From Ciceribacter lividus (GTDB lineage: Bacteria; Pseudomonadota; Alphaproteobacteria; Rhizobiales; Rhizobiaceae): a stretch of DNA of 64,000 nt. Each line of letters opens with the position of its first letter. The first letter of the stretch is position 1. The notes beneath the pieces are model-generated. The model ran no database searches. It was not told where the DNA came from and saw only the letters and a list, made by a program, of their open reading frames with translations. Made by a program: the position numbers and the translations under genes. This document shows positions 27,990 through 36,359 of this stretch, one piece after another. Location of the stretch: positions 1 through 64,000 of the forward strand of contig NZ_QPIX01000009.1 in assembly GCF_003337715.1 (NCBI RefSeq), read 5' to 3'.

Positions 27990-28811
27990 TCAGACGCCCT
28001 TCAACACGAGGATCAGCGGCTTTTGCGGCAGCGTGGCCATGGAGACGGTGACGGCGGCGTTGTCGGAAATTTTCCAGTCGAAGCTCTGGTCGAACATCGC
28101 GAGGAAATCGGAAATCGGCGGACCGCGGCGATGCATCGGCAGGACCAAGGCCGAGCGGAGCCGCTTCACCGTCCGGCTCATGCTGTCGGCGCCCATGGTG
28201 AGACCGCCGTCGACGGGAACCATGACGACGTCGAGCCGCCCGATCTCGGCGAAGTGCCCGTCCGTCAGCTCGTGGTGCAGGTGCCCGAGATGGCCGATGC
28301 AGAGCCCCGCGACCTCGAAGATGAAGATCGAATTGCCGTTCACCTCGAAGCCGCCGAAGCTGCGGATGTCGGTGGAGACGTTGCGGATATAGGCGTCGCC
28401 GACCACGACGCGATGCACCGCCTTTTCGCCGGGCGTGTCGCTCCATCCGTGCAGGACGTTGGCGATCGCCGGGTCCGGCGCGAGCGTGTAGTGGCTCGAA
28501 TGCGCCTTGTTCATCGTCACCACGTCCGGCAGGCGCGGCGAGCGCAGCCAGCCGTTATAGTCCGTCGCGATCGAGATCCCGCCGGGCGTCTTGATGAGGA
28601 AGGTCGAATGGCCGAGATAGGTGATCGTCACGTCGCGGTCGGCAGCGGCCAACTGGAGCGAGGGGGAAGCATCGAAGCGCACGAAACTAGCCTTCGGCAG
28701 GGCATCGGCGACAAGCTGGCATTCGCTGACCGGCGAGCGCTCTTCCCCGGCGCCGGCGGCGCCCGCGGCAAGGATCAGGGAAATGAACGCTATGACAAGT
28801 CGCAGCATCAT
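27990..28811 (-). CDS. Exported MBL-fold metallo-hydrolase (UlaG-like)
   Basis: This 273-residue protein has a signal peptide (MMLRLVIAFISLILAAGAAG). The metallo-beta-lactamase-like fold is suggested by VTITYLGHSTFLIKTPGGISIATDY, MNKAHSSHYT and HLGHLHHELT. The canonical HxHxDH motif appears as NKAHSSHYT, so the metal site departs from consensus. The C-terminal MVPVDGGLTMG and LPMHRRGP are typical of the UlaG/YtkL branch. The substrate is unknown. It converges with the GAF fusion gene with 8 bp between. Confidence 0.75.
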   Translation of the reverse strand: MMLRLVIAFISLILAAGAAGAGEERSPVSECQLVADALPKASFVRFDASPSLQLAAADRDVTITYLGHSTFLIKTPGGISIATDYNGWLRSPRLPDVVTMNKAHSSHYTLAPDPAIANVLHGWSDTPGEKAVHRVVVGDAYIRNVSTDIRSFGGFEVNGNSIFIFEVAGLCIGHLGHLHHELTDGHFAEIGRLDVVMVPVDGGLTMGADSMSRTVKRLRSALVLPMHRRGPPISDFLAMFDQSFDWKISDNAAVTVSMATLPQKPLILVLKGV

Positions 28812-28912
28812 GCCGGCCCCGCACCATCCATCCGATGGTGCAGGATGGGACAGGACGGCGGCGCGGTAAAGCCGGAGAGGCTCACATTTGCGTTAGAGCC
28901 GCCGCAGCGGGC

Positions 28913-29737
28913 TTACCGCCAGAAGTCCGGGATCGTCTCGGTGAGCCGCGGCCCGATCCTGAGCGGCGCAATCCTCTCGGCGAGGCCCGTCCGGTCGGAA
29001 ATCTCGACGCCGACGCCGCAGATCGTCGCCGGACCGTGGGCCGCCTCGAAGCGCCCCTTCGGCATCTTCGAGATGAAGCGGTTGAGCGGCTCTTCCTTGT
29101 CCATGCCGAGCGAGGAGTCGTAATCGCCGCACATGCCGGCATCCGACATATAGGCGGTGCCGCCGTTCAGGATCTGGTGGTCGGCGGTCGGCACGTGCGT
29201 ATGGGTGCCGACGACGAAGCTCGCGCGACCGTCGACGAAGTGGCCGAAGCACTGCTTCTCGCTGGTCGCCTCGGCGTGGAAATCGAAGACGATGGCGTCG
29301 GCCTGCTCGCCGAGCGGACAGGCAGACAGGATCGCCTCCGCCGAGGTGAAGGGATCGTCGAGCTCCGGATGCATGAAGACCCGCCCCATGATGTTGGCGA
29401 CGAGCACGCGCGCGCCGTTGCGGGCGTAGAAGACGCCCGAGCCCTTGCCCGGCGTCCCCGACGGATAGTTGGCCGGCCGCAGGAACTGGTCGTGGCGCTC
29501 ACAGAAGGAGACGGCCTCCTTCTGGTCCCACACGTGGTTGCCGGTGGTCACGACATCGGCGCCGGCATTGATGGTTTCGAGGTAGATGTCCTCGGTGATG
29601 CCGAACCCGCCGGCGGCGTTCTCGCCGTTGACCACGACGAAGTCGAGCTTCAGGTCGGAAATCAGGCCGGGAAGCCGCTCCCAGACCGCCGTCCGTCCGG
29701 TCTTGCCGACCATGTCACCGAGAAAAAGCAACCGCAT
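28913..29737 (-). CDS. YmdB-family metallophosphoesterase (TIGR00282)
   Basis: This 274-residue protein starts MRLLFLGDMVGKTGRTAVWE. The metal-binding motifs are GDMVGK, VVVNGENAAGGFGI, TTGNHVWD and VGTHTHVPTAD, diagnostic of the YmdB family; members have 2',3'-cyclic nucleotide phosphodiesterase activity and influence biofilm or RNA turnover in Bacillus. It follows the formyl-THF cyclo-ligase gene by 18 bp on the same strand and is likely co-transcribed with it. Confidence 0.92.
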   Translation of the reverse strand: MRLLFLGDMVGKTGRTAVWERLPGLISDLKLDFVVVNGENAAGGFGITEDIYLETINAGADVVTTGNHVWDQKEAVSFCERHDQFLRPANYPSGTPGKGSGVFYARNGARVLVANIMGRVFMHPELDDPFTSAEAILSACPLGEQADAIVFDFHAEATSEKQCFGHFVDGRASFVVGTHTHVPTADHQILNGGTAYMSDAGMCGDYDSSLGMDKEEPLNRFISKMPKGRFEAAHGPATICGVGVEISDRTGLAERIAPLRIGPRLTETIPDFWR

Positions 29738-29755
29738 TCACGTATCCAGTCATCA

Positions 29756-30331
29756 TCATCCAAAAGTCCGCAAGCCATTCTCCGTCACCACGGCTTCCAG
29801 CCGGACGTCGTGCGGTTCGAAGGGGACATGTGCCACTTCCTGGCAGGCGAATGCAATGCCGATCAGCCGGGGATCACGCCCTTTTTGCCGCAATCGCGCG
29901 ATCGCACGGTCGTAGTGGCCGGCGCCGTAGCCGATGCGATGGCCGCGGCCGTCGAAGGCGGCAAGCGGCACCAGGAGAATGTCGGGATCGAGTTCCGCCG
30001 CCTCCGGCCCCGGCCCGCGGGTGCCGAAGCCGGTCGAGACGAGCTCGGCAGCGGGCAAGAGCTCGCGGAAGACGATGGTCTCACGGTCGAGCACCACCGG
30101 CAGGCAAAGACGCGCGCCCCGCTCCCGCAGCCGCGCCATCAGCGGACGGATGTCGGCCTCCGATCGGATTGGGAAAAAGCCGGAAACGATCGCTCCCGGC
30201 TCAAACGCCAGCGCCTCTCCGAAAGCGGCGATCGCCAGGCTGTATTCGATCCGCGTCTCGGTGGGGATCTGGTCCCGCAATTCGAGCCGTTCCTTGCGCA
30301 ACTGCGCCTTCATCGCCGCTTGTCCCGTCAT
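29756..30331 (-). CDS. 5-formyltetrahydrofolate cyclo-ligase (YgfA)
   Basis: This enzyme converts 5-formyl-THF to 5,10-methenyl-THF with ATP, recycling the stored folate. The 191-residue protein starts MTGQAAMKAQLRKERLELRD with AGGAAG upstream. Conserved parts are VSGFFPIRSEADIRPLM, VPLAAFDGRGHRIGYGAGHYDR and the C-terminal IGIAFACQEVAHVPFEPHDV. In many proteobacteria it directly follows zapA and the 6S RNA gene; here those lie about 5.8 kb away on the same strand, with other genes between. Confidence 0.92.
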   Translation of the reverse strand: MTGQAAMKAQLRKERLELRDQIPTETRIEYSLAIAAFGEALAFEPGAIVSGFFPIRSEADIRPLMARLRERGARLCLPVVLDRETIVFRELLPAAELVSTGFGTRGPGPEAAELDPDILLVPLAAFDGRGHRIGYGAGHYDRAIARLRQKGRDPRLIGIAFACQEVAHVPFEPHDVRLEAVVTENGLRTFG

Positions 30332-30484
30332 TCCGTCTTCCTGCCTTGCCGTCGCGGCACATTAGCCGGCGCGCGCGCCTTTGCAAGCCGTTGCCGCCCC
30401 ATCGGTGGCACCGATAATTGCCGCTCGCAACGGTTGAGGAATGCGCTAACATGCAGACCGTTTCAGCCAGCGCGCGAGGTCTGC

Positions 30485-31729
30485 ATGTTCCTGCTTTCCC
30501 ATATGCTGAAGTCATTCATCAAGAAGGGCCGGCTGACGGTCATCGACGCCGACGGCAAGCGGCACGTCTTCGGCGGCATGCAGGATGGCCCGCAGGTGAC
30601 GATGCGGCTGACCGATCCGAAGCTCTACCGCAGTCTCGTCTTCAAGGCGGAGCTCGTCGCCGGCGAAGCCTACATGGACGGCACCATGCGGTTCGAGGAG
30701 GGTTCGACACTGCGCGACTTCCTGATGCTGTTTTCGATCAACCGGCTGTCGCTCGGCTCCTATCCGATCCAGAAGGTCATCCGCGCCGTGCGCATGCGGT
30801 TCCGCAAGCGCGAGCAGTCGAACCGCAAGGGCCAGGCACAGCAGAACGTCGCCCACCACTACGATCTCGGCAACGACTTCTACAAACTCTTCCTCGACGA
30901 GAACATGCTCTATTCCTGCGCCTACTTCCGCGAACCGGAGGAGACGCTGGAACAGGCGCAGCGCAACAAGCTGAGGCTGCTCGCGGCCAAGCTCAACCTG
31001 AAGCCCGGCATGAAGGTGCTCGATATCGGCTGCGGCTGGGGCGATCTCGCGCTCTACCTCGCCCGGCTGGAGGACGTTTCGGTCGTCGGCGTGACGCTGT
31101 CGAAGGAACAGCACGCGCTCGCGACCAAGAGGGCCGCCGATGCCGGCCTTGCGGGCCGCGTCCGCTTCGAACTCAAAGACTATCGCGATGTGACGGAAAC
31201 GTTCGACCGTATCGTCTCGGTCGGCATGTTCGAGCATGTCGGTGTGCAGCACTATGACGAGTTCTTCAGGAAGCTGAACGCTCTGATGCCGGACGACGGT
31301 GTCGCCCTCATCCATTCGATCGGCCACATGAGCCCGCCCGGCACGACGAGCCCGTGGCTGCGCAAGTACATCTTCCCCGGCGGCTATTCGCCGGCCCTGT
31401 CGGAAGTGGTCTCCGTCACCGAGCGGAACAGCCTGTGGGTCACCGACATCGAAGTTCTGCGCGTGCATTACGCGACCACGCTCGCCCACTGGTGCCGGCG
31501 CTTCGAGGCGAACCGCGACAAGGTCGTCGCCATGTATGACGAGCGCTTCGCCCGCATGTGGGAATTCTACCTGATCAGTTGCGAGATGATGTTCCGCGCC
31601 GGCAGCCAGATGGTCTTCCACCTGCAGCTGTCGCGCAAGCGCGATGCGGTGCCGATCGTGCGGGACTATGTGACCGACAAGCAGCGCGCCTATATCGAAC
31701 GTGAGAGGGAATTGGATCTGCGGGTGTGA
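30485..31729 (+). CDS. cfa: Cyclopropane-fatty-acyl-phospholipid synthase family protein
   Basis: This SAM-dependent enzyme transfers a methylene group to unsaturated phospholipid acyl chains, usually under acid or stationary-phase stress. The start at 30485 (MFLLSHMLKSFIKKGRLTVID) has GAGG upstream and gives 414 residues. The SAM motif VLDIGCGWGDLALYLA is near 178-193. Other family motifs are AHHYDLGNDFYKLFLDENM, YSCAYF and HSIGHMSPPGTTSPW. Rhizobia often carry more than one paralogue, so the exact one (cfa1, cfa2) is not assigned. It lies at the left end of a mixed accessory-looking stretch. Confidence 0.9.
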   Translation: MFLLSHMLKSFIKKGRLTVIDADGKRHVFGGMQDGPQVTMRLTDPKLYRSLVFKAELVAGEAYMDGTMRFEEGSTLRDFLMLFSINRLSLGSYPIQKVIRAVRMRFRKREQSNRKGQAQQNVAHHYDLGNDFYKLFLDENMLYSCAYFREPEETLEQAQRNKLRLLAAKLNLKPGMKVLDIGCGWGDLALYLARLEDVSVVGVTLSKEQHALATKRAADAGLAGRVRFELKDYRDVTETFDRIVSVGMFEHVGVQHYDEFFRKLNALMPDDGVALIHSIGHMSPPGTTSPWLRKYIFPGGYSPALSEVVSVTERNSLWVTDIEVLRVHYATTLAHWCRRFEANRDKVVAMYDERFARMWEFYLISCEMMFRAGSQMVFHLQLSRKRDAVPIVRDYVTDKQRAYIERERELDLRV

Positions 31730-31733
31730 CCGC

Positions 31734-32372
31734 TCAGAGGCCGCCCCACTCGCGCACCATGGCGGCCATCACGCCGGCCGCGTCGCTCCCGTCGGCCTCG
31801 AGCCCTTCGGCAACGCCGCGGCGATCGGCCTCGCTGCGGTTCTGGCTAACCTTCCACTTGCCTTCGATGCCGGTGATCTGCACCTCGATGCCGACAATGC
31901 CCTTCAGCTGGACGGAGATGAAGTCGTCGGGCGCATCCCCGACGGCCCACGGGATCATGCGTTTGCTTTCATGGCCGTCGGTCAGCCGGCCCACCTGTGC
32001 CCTCAGCCACTGGCTGTCCTCGATCACCCGGACCGTGCCCCGCACCTGGACGATGGCATAGTTCCAGGTGGGCACGACCTTGCCGGTCTCGCGCTTCGTC
32101 TCGTACCAGGACGGGGTGATGTAGTGATCGGCGCCCTGGAAGACGATGAGAACCTCCGCGCCGCCGGAAAGCGCCCGCCATTGCGGATTGGCTTTCGCCA
32201 TATGCGCCTGAAGCGTGCCCAGCCCCTCCTCCGTCTTCACCAGCCGGAAGGGGATCGGATTGGCGAGAAGCCCACCCTCTCCGGACGAAATCAGAAGCCC
32301 GAGCGGATGGCTCCGGATCAGGGCATGCTGGACCTCGCGACGATCCTCGCGATGATGCGGCGGCTGGTACAT
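31734..32372 (-). CDS. PaiB-like FMN-binding negative transcriptional regulator
   Basis: This 212-residue protein starts at 32372 (MYQPPHHREDRREVQHALIR) with GGAG upstream. The N-terminus, HPLGLLISSGEGGLLANPIPF, HYITPSWYETKRETGKVVPTW and the C-terminal GIEVQITGIEGKWKVSQNR are typical of the PaiB family, split-barrel proteins linked to sporulation and protease control in Bacillus but of unknown role elsewhere. It converges with cfa, only 4 bp between stops. A decayed copy of its first codons seems present near 34664-34694. Confidence 0.88.
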   Translation of the reverse strand: MYQPPHHREDRREVQHALIRSHPLGLLISSGEGGLLANPIPFRLVKTEEGLGTLQAHMAKANPQWRALSGGAEVLIVFQGADHYITPSWYETKRETGKVVPTWNYAIVQVRGTVRVIEDSQWLRAQVGRLTDGHESKRMIPWAVGDAPDDFISVQLKGIVGIEVQITGIEGKWKVSQNRSEADRRGVAEGLEADGSDAAGVMAAMVREWGGL

Positions 32373-32629
32373 GGGAACTCTCCGGGGTGCAGACGGAACG
32401 GCCCAATTAGGCAGCAGGGTCATTGCGGGTCAAGACCACCGCCTGCCGCGAAGCCGCGGCGCGAAACAGGGGACCGAAGACCTCTCCGCCCCCTTGATCG
32501 AGAAGGAACTCGCGCACGTCGCATTTTCTTGCATCCGTCAAATTCCATTTTGGATTTGCCCGGACAACCAAGGGTTAACCCCAAGGCTTTAGACTGACGT
32601 GAAAGCCAACCTCCAAGGGGCACGTCTAC

Positions 32630-34636
32630 ATGAAGATCTTTTCGCGCTTCGGCATCACGAAAACGATTACCGTGACGACGGTGATCATCCTGGTCGCGTC
32701 GCTCGGCGCGGTCTCCTGGGTTATCTCCAACAGCATCGAGAACCGCATCCAGGAACAGGCCATCGCCGGCCAGAACGCCAGCCTGCGGACGGCGGCCACC
32801 TTCATCGAACGCGATCTCCCCGGAACCAAGGTGACCTGGGGGAAAGACGGCAATGTCGCGCGGATCGAGATGGAATCGATCCCGACGGATTTTACGGATC
32901 ACACCATGATCGACACGATCGGCCGCATGACCGGCCAGACCGCGACGATCTTCGCCTGGGATCCGCAGAGCAAGGACTTCTGGCGCCGTACCACCAACAT
33001 CATCAAGCCGGACGGAAACCGTGCCGTCGGCACGGCACTCGGCCAGAAGGGCGCCGTCTATCCCTTCGTGACAAAGGGGCAGGTCTATCGCGGCGAGGCC
33101 GTGATCCTGGAAACGCCCTACTACACCATCTACCAGCCGATCTTCTCGCCGACCGGCGACGTTCTCGGCATCCTCTATGCCGGTGTCCGCAAAGCTGAGA
33201 TCAACAGCATCGCGGCCGAGATGACTTACGCGATCGGGATCACGGCACTGATCGTTCTGGCGATCGCCGCAACCCTCATCGCCCTGCTGGTCCGCCGTAT
33301 CGTCGGTGCCCTGCCTCGCCTCACCGCGGTTGCCGACAGTCTCGCCTCCGGGCATCTCGACGCCGCCGTGCCGGATCAGGATCTCAAGAACGAGATCGGC
33401 GCCCTTGCGCGCGCCATCAACGTGTTCCGTGAAAGCGCGATCCAGAAGATCGAGATCGAACGCGAGGCTGCCGATGCCACAGCCCGCAGCGAACGCGAAC
33501 GCCAGGAACGCGAACTGGCCAAGGTCGAAGACGCGCGCGCCGTTCAGGACGCCATCGAAGTTCTCGCCGGTTCTCTTCAGAAACTGAGCGACGGCGACCT
33601 GACGGTCCGCATCGAACGCTCCTTTGCCGGCAACCTTGACAGGCTCCGCGTCGATTTCAACAATTCGGTCGAAAAGCTCGCCGGTACCATGGCGGAACTG
33701 CGGGCCGAAACCGCTGGCATCGAGGCGAGCTCCGCAGAGATGCGCTCCGCGACCGACGACCTGTCGAAGCGGACCGAACAGCAGGCGGCATCGCTCGAAG
33801 AAACCTCGGCCGCGCTAGAGGAGATCACCTCGACCGTCCGCGGCTCTTCGGCCAAGGCCGACGACGCGGCAAACATGGCGATCAAGGCGCGCCAGAGCAC
33901 CGAAAACTCCAGCAAGGTCGTCTCCGATGCCATCGAAGCCATGGGCCGCATCGAGCAGGCGTCGAGCGAAATCTCCAAGATCATCAACGTCATCGACGAG
34001 ATCGCTTTCCAGACGAACCTGCTGGCGCTCAACGCCGGTGTCGAGGCGGCCCGTGCAGGTGAAGCCGGCAAGGGGTTTGCCGTCGTCGCGCAGGAGGTCC
34101 GCGAACTGGCTCAGCGTTCCGCCAACGCCGCGAAGGACATCAAGGTCCTGATCAACAGATCCGGCGAAGCGGTCGCCGGTGGCGTGTCGCTCGTGCAGCA
34201 GACGGGTGCGGCGCTCGGCGAGATCTCGAACCAGGTGGCGGTGATCAACGAGCATATCTCCGCGATCGCCTCCGCGTCCCGCGAGCAATCAACCGCGCTC
34301 AACGAGATCAACAGCTCCGTCAACCATATGGACCAGTTCACGCAGAAGAATGCGGCAATGGTAGAGGAGGCGACGGCAGTCACGCACCGTCTCGCCGACA
34401 GTGCACGCAGTCTCGCCGGCCTCGTCTCGCAGTTCCGCATGAGCGACCGCGGCGTGAGCGCTCCCGCCTATCAGTCCGTCGGGCAGGCGCCGCGCGCCGC
34501 GACCCCACGTCCGGCGTCGGCCCAGGCACGACCGGTCGCCTCTCCGGCGCGCAAGATGGTCGGAAGCCTCGCCAAGGCTTTCGGCGGCGGCAACACCGCT
34601 CCGGCGACATCGCAGGACAGCTGGGAAGAATTCTGA
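32630..34636 (+). CDS. Methyl-accepting chemotaxis protein with Cache sensor and C-terminal pentapeptide
   Basis: This 668-residue chemoreceptor has a membrane helix at about 11-33 and a single periplasmic Cache domain at about 40-190 (TATIFAWDPQSKDFWRRTTN, then GNRAVGTAL). A second helix spans 200-222, followed by HAMP and a signalling domain with tip [20 protein letters not shown]. It ends SWEEF, a WxxF-type pentapeptide that tethers CheR/CheB, so it is probably a high-abundance-type receptor. Cache domains of this type often bind small carboxylates; the ligand here is unknown. Confidence 0.92.
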   Translation: MKIFSRFGITKTITVTTVIILVASLGAVSWVISNSIENRIQEQAIAGQNASLRTAATFIERDLPGTKVTWGKDGNVARIEMESIPTDFTDHTMIDTIGRMTGQTATIFAWDPQSKDFWRRTTNIIKPDGNRAVGTALGQKGAVYPFVTKGQVYRGEAVILETPYYTIYQPIFSPTGDVLGILYAGVRKAEINSIAAEMTYAIGITALIVLAIAATLIALLVRRIVGALPRLTAVADSLASGHLDAAVPDQDLKNEIGALARAINVFRESAIQKIEIEREAADATARSERERQERELAKVEDARAVQDAIEVLAGSLQKLSDGDLTVRIERSFAGNLDRLRVDFNNSVEKLAGTMAELRAETAGIEASSAEMRSATDDLSKRTEQQAASLEETSAALEEITSTVRGSSAKADDAANMAIKARQSTENSSKVVSDAIEAMGRIEQASSEISKIINVIDEIAFQTNLLALNAGVEAARAGEAGKGFAVVAQEVRELAQRSANAAKDIKVLINRSGEAVAGGVSLVQQTGAALGEISNQVAVINEHISAIASASREQSTALNEINSSVNHMDQFTQKNAAMVEEATAVTHRLADSARSLAGLVSQFRMSDRGVSAPAYQSVGQAPRAATPRPASAQARPVASPARKMVGSLAKAFGGGNTAPATSQDSWEEF

Positions 34637-34661
34637 CCAGTTCGGGCATCCACAAGCACAA

Positions 34662-34694
34662 AGCCGTCGCGAATGATCGCGGCGGCTGGTACAT
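34662..34694 (-). pseudogene. Possible relic of a paiB 5' end, overlapping a hairpin
   Basis: On the minus strand from 34694 the sequence ATGTACCAGCCGCCGC repeats exactly the first 16 bases of the PaiB gene at 32372. Similarity continues for about 15 bases with three single-base gaps, then stops. The same DNA forms a hairpin (34662-34671 with 34678-34687, one mismatch) without a T-tract, which may end the chemoreceptor transcript. The relic call is tentative. Confidence 0.3.
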
Positions 34695-34905
34695 GAATGG
34701 GGCGATCCTCGAATGCTGCGGTCGGCCGGCATTTGACGCGGCAGGATTTCTCCCGTCAACCCCGGCGGGTTTGCTGCTTCAATTCCAGTGAGATAGAACA
34801 GCGACCGGTTCTTCTCACGCTGCACAGTATGTCTGGTTCATTCTCACGGACTGCGGAGGGATCAATGGAGCCAAAAACAACGCGCGGGTCGGGTGGCTAG
34901 ATTAA

Positions 34906-35412
34906 GTGTTGAGAACTCTGCTGCGAGCAACTGTTCTGGCCGCCATCCTGATGGTCGCAGCCTTCGGCTATTTCACCAAATCATGGCAATATCCGCAGAG
35001 CCTGGCCGAGGCCGTCTGCGCGGGCAACGTTGTCGGTGCTTTCAGAAGGCTTCACGCGGGCGACCTGCCGGACTCGACTGATTCCGCATGGCCTTATGAT
35101 GGCAGGGCAATGTTCCTGGCGATCGACAATACCGGATGCCCGAAACCGATGGCATTCGGCCTCGTCGACTTGCTGCATTTCTATGGAGCAGATGTGAACC
35201 AGACGACAACTTCCGGCTACACCCTTTTGATGCTGGCGGCGGGCGAGGGAAACGAATTCCTAGCCCGGAGACTAATCCGTTGGGGCGCTCGCGTGGACGA
35301 ACAAGACAGCACCGGCCAGACCGCTCTCATGTACGCGGCCAATTCGGGTCATGGAGACATCGCGCGCTTGCTGATCGAGAGTGGAGCAGACGCCGCCATC
35401 GAGAGTAAATGA
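34906..35412 (+). CDS. Ankyrin-repeat protein, probably truncated by an in-frame stop
   Basis: This 168-residue protein starts at GTG 34906 (TTG 34909 is an alternative; no strong ribosome site). It has an N-terminal membrane anchor (LLRATVLAAILMVAAFGYF) and ankyrin repeats from about residue 90 (TTSGYTLLMLAAGEGNEFLA, then DSTGQTALMYAANSGHGDIA). It stops at TGA 35410, but the same frame continues for 15 codons as DRTALNLRRGLIEAE to TGA 35458, which resembles the start of the next ankyrin repeat. A single TGG-to-TGA change would explain this. The lower G+C hints at transfer. Confidence 0.7.
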   Translation: MLRTLLRATVLAAILMVAAFGYFTKSWQYPQSLAEAVCAGNVVGAFRRLHAGDLPDSTDSAWPYDGRAMFLAIDNTGCPKPMAFGLVDLLHFYGADVNQTTTSGYTLLMLAAGEGNEFLARRLIRWGARVDEQDSTGQTALMYAANSGHGDIARLLIESGADAAIESK

Positions 35413-35561
35413 GATAGGACTGCGCTCAATCTGCGCCGTGGACTCATCGAGGCGGAGTGATCGAGTTGGATGGAGGAAGCGGACGTTCGGGCTGAACCCT
35501 CATCACCATCATTGTGAAGCCTAAAACAACATCAAAGACGCAGTAACGTCGGGAGCGGACA

Positions 35562-36041
35562 ATGGCACAGGCGAACGAAAAATGGCTTGAAATTGCCAAG
35601 ATCCCTCTGCCTGAGCGACTGTCCCTGCGGAGCATAGCGGCTTCGAACCTAGGTAACGTTGCCGAGAGCCGGATTCGCGATGGCTATACGCAAGAAGAGA
35701 TAGAGGCCGGTGTGGATATGCTCGACCCGGTCGAGCGTCTTCAACAATGGGAACCCGTCAACCCGAGAAGCGTAGCGCTGACCATGTGTCTTACCATCGG
35801 TTGGGATGACAACCCAGGAGCCGACGATTTCCACGTCCATGTCGTCACCAACGACCTCAGATCTCATCTGCCCCGCCGATCCAGTGCATGGCTGTTTGTC
35901 GATGTCTTTGACTGGAGAGATGTGCTGTCCAGCTTTCTCAATATCTTGAGGAAATGCGAGCGGTCGACGTGGGAGGAAAGCCTTGTTGAACTCAGAAAGC
36001 GCTTCGCTTGGGAGTATGAGCGAACGAGCGAGTTTCGCTAG
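35562..36041 (+). CDS. Imm8-like immunity protein candidate
   Basis: This 159-residue protein has no signal peptide. The C-terminal half (CLTIGWDDNPGADDFHVHVV, then VFDWRDVLSSFLNILRKCER, W and ELRKRFAWEYERTSEF) resembles the polymorphic-toxin immunity family Imm8, which has a similar strand-helix pattern and a terminal W-E motif. No toxin gene is nearby, so it would be an orphan. Codon use is less G+C-rich than in the backbone genes, consistent with acquisition. The family call is by eye and uncertain. Confidence 0.5.
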   Translation: MAQANEKWLEIAKIPLPERLSLRSIAASNLGNVAESRIRDGYTQEEIEAGVDMLDPVERLQQWEPVNPRSVALTMCLTIGWDDNPGADDFHVHVVTNDLRSHLPRRSSAWLFVDVFDWRDVLSSFLNILRKCERSTWEESLVELRKRFAWEYERTSEFR

Positions 36042-36165
36042 GATAAGTTCGATCGGTTGTTCCGGTCATGACCAGACCAGTTTGCATCCATCCCATCGCG
36101 GTTCGGCCGCCAACCATCGTTCTTCCGAGAAAAAGTGCGATCCACGGCAACCGATGGAGTTTTTA

Positions 36166-36301
36166 CGATCCTGGGCGCCTACAAAAGTAGGTGGGCGCCG
36201 TGTGTCCAAGCCCACGGGCCTGGCCAGGGACAGCTCCCTCTGGATCGAGTATGGCCCCAGGGATTGTGGTTTCCTGTCGTGAGGCGCAGACCGCGATCCC
36301 T
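36166..36301 (-). ncRNA. ssrS: 6S RNA (SsrS)
   Basis: On the minus strand just downstream of zapA the DNA can fold into the 6S pattern. The 5' end (GATC...CTG...CGCCT from about 36299) can pair with the 3' end (AGGCG..CAG-GATC ending about 36168). A central unpaired region lies between, and the terminal arm is GGGGCC...AGGGA-GCTG-TCCCT...GGCC. A TTATAT element at 36304-36309 is placed as a -10. 6S RNA binds and sequesters the housekeeping RNA polymerase. The position after zapA is the usual one in proteobacteria. Ends are approximate. Confidence 0.7.
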
Positions 36302-36359
36302 GATATAAGGTGAAATGCCCCGCCGCGCCAGTGGTCACCTTGTCAAAAAGGTCCGGGAC

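Noticed and set aside
29737-29756. 6S RNA directly upstream of the cyclo-ligase gene
   Set aside because: The region just upstream of 30331 (30332-30484) lacks the 6S fold; the fold is found instead next to zapA at 36166-36301.
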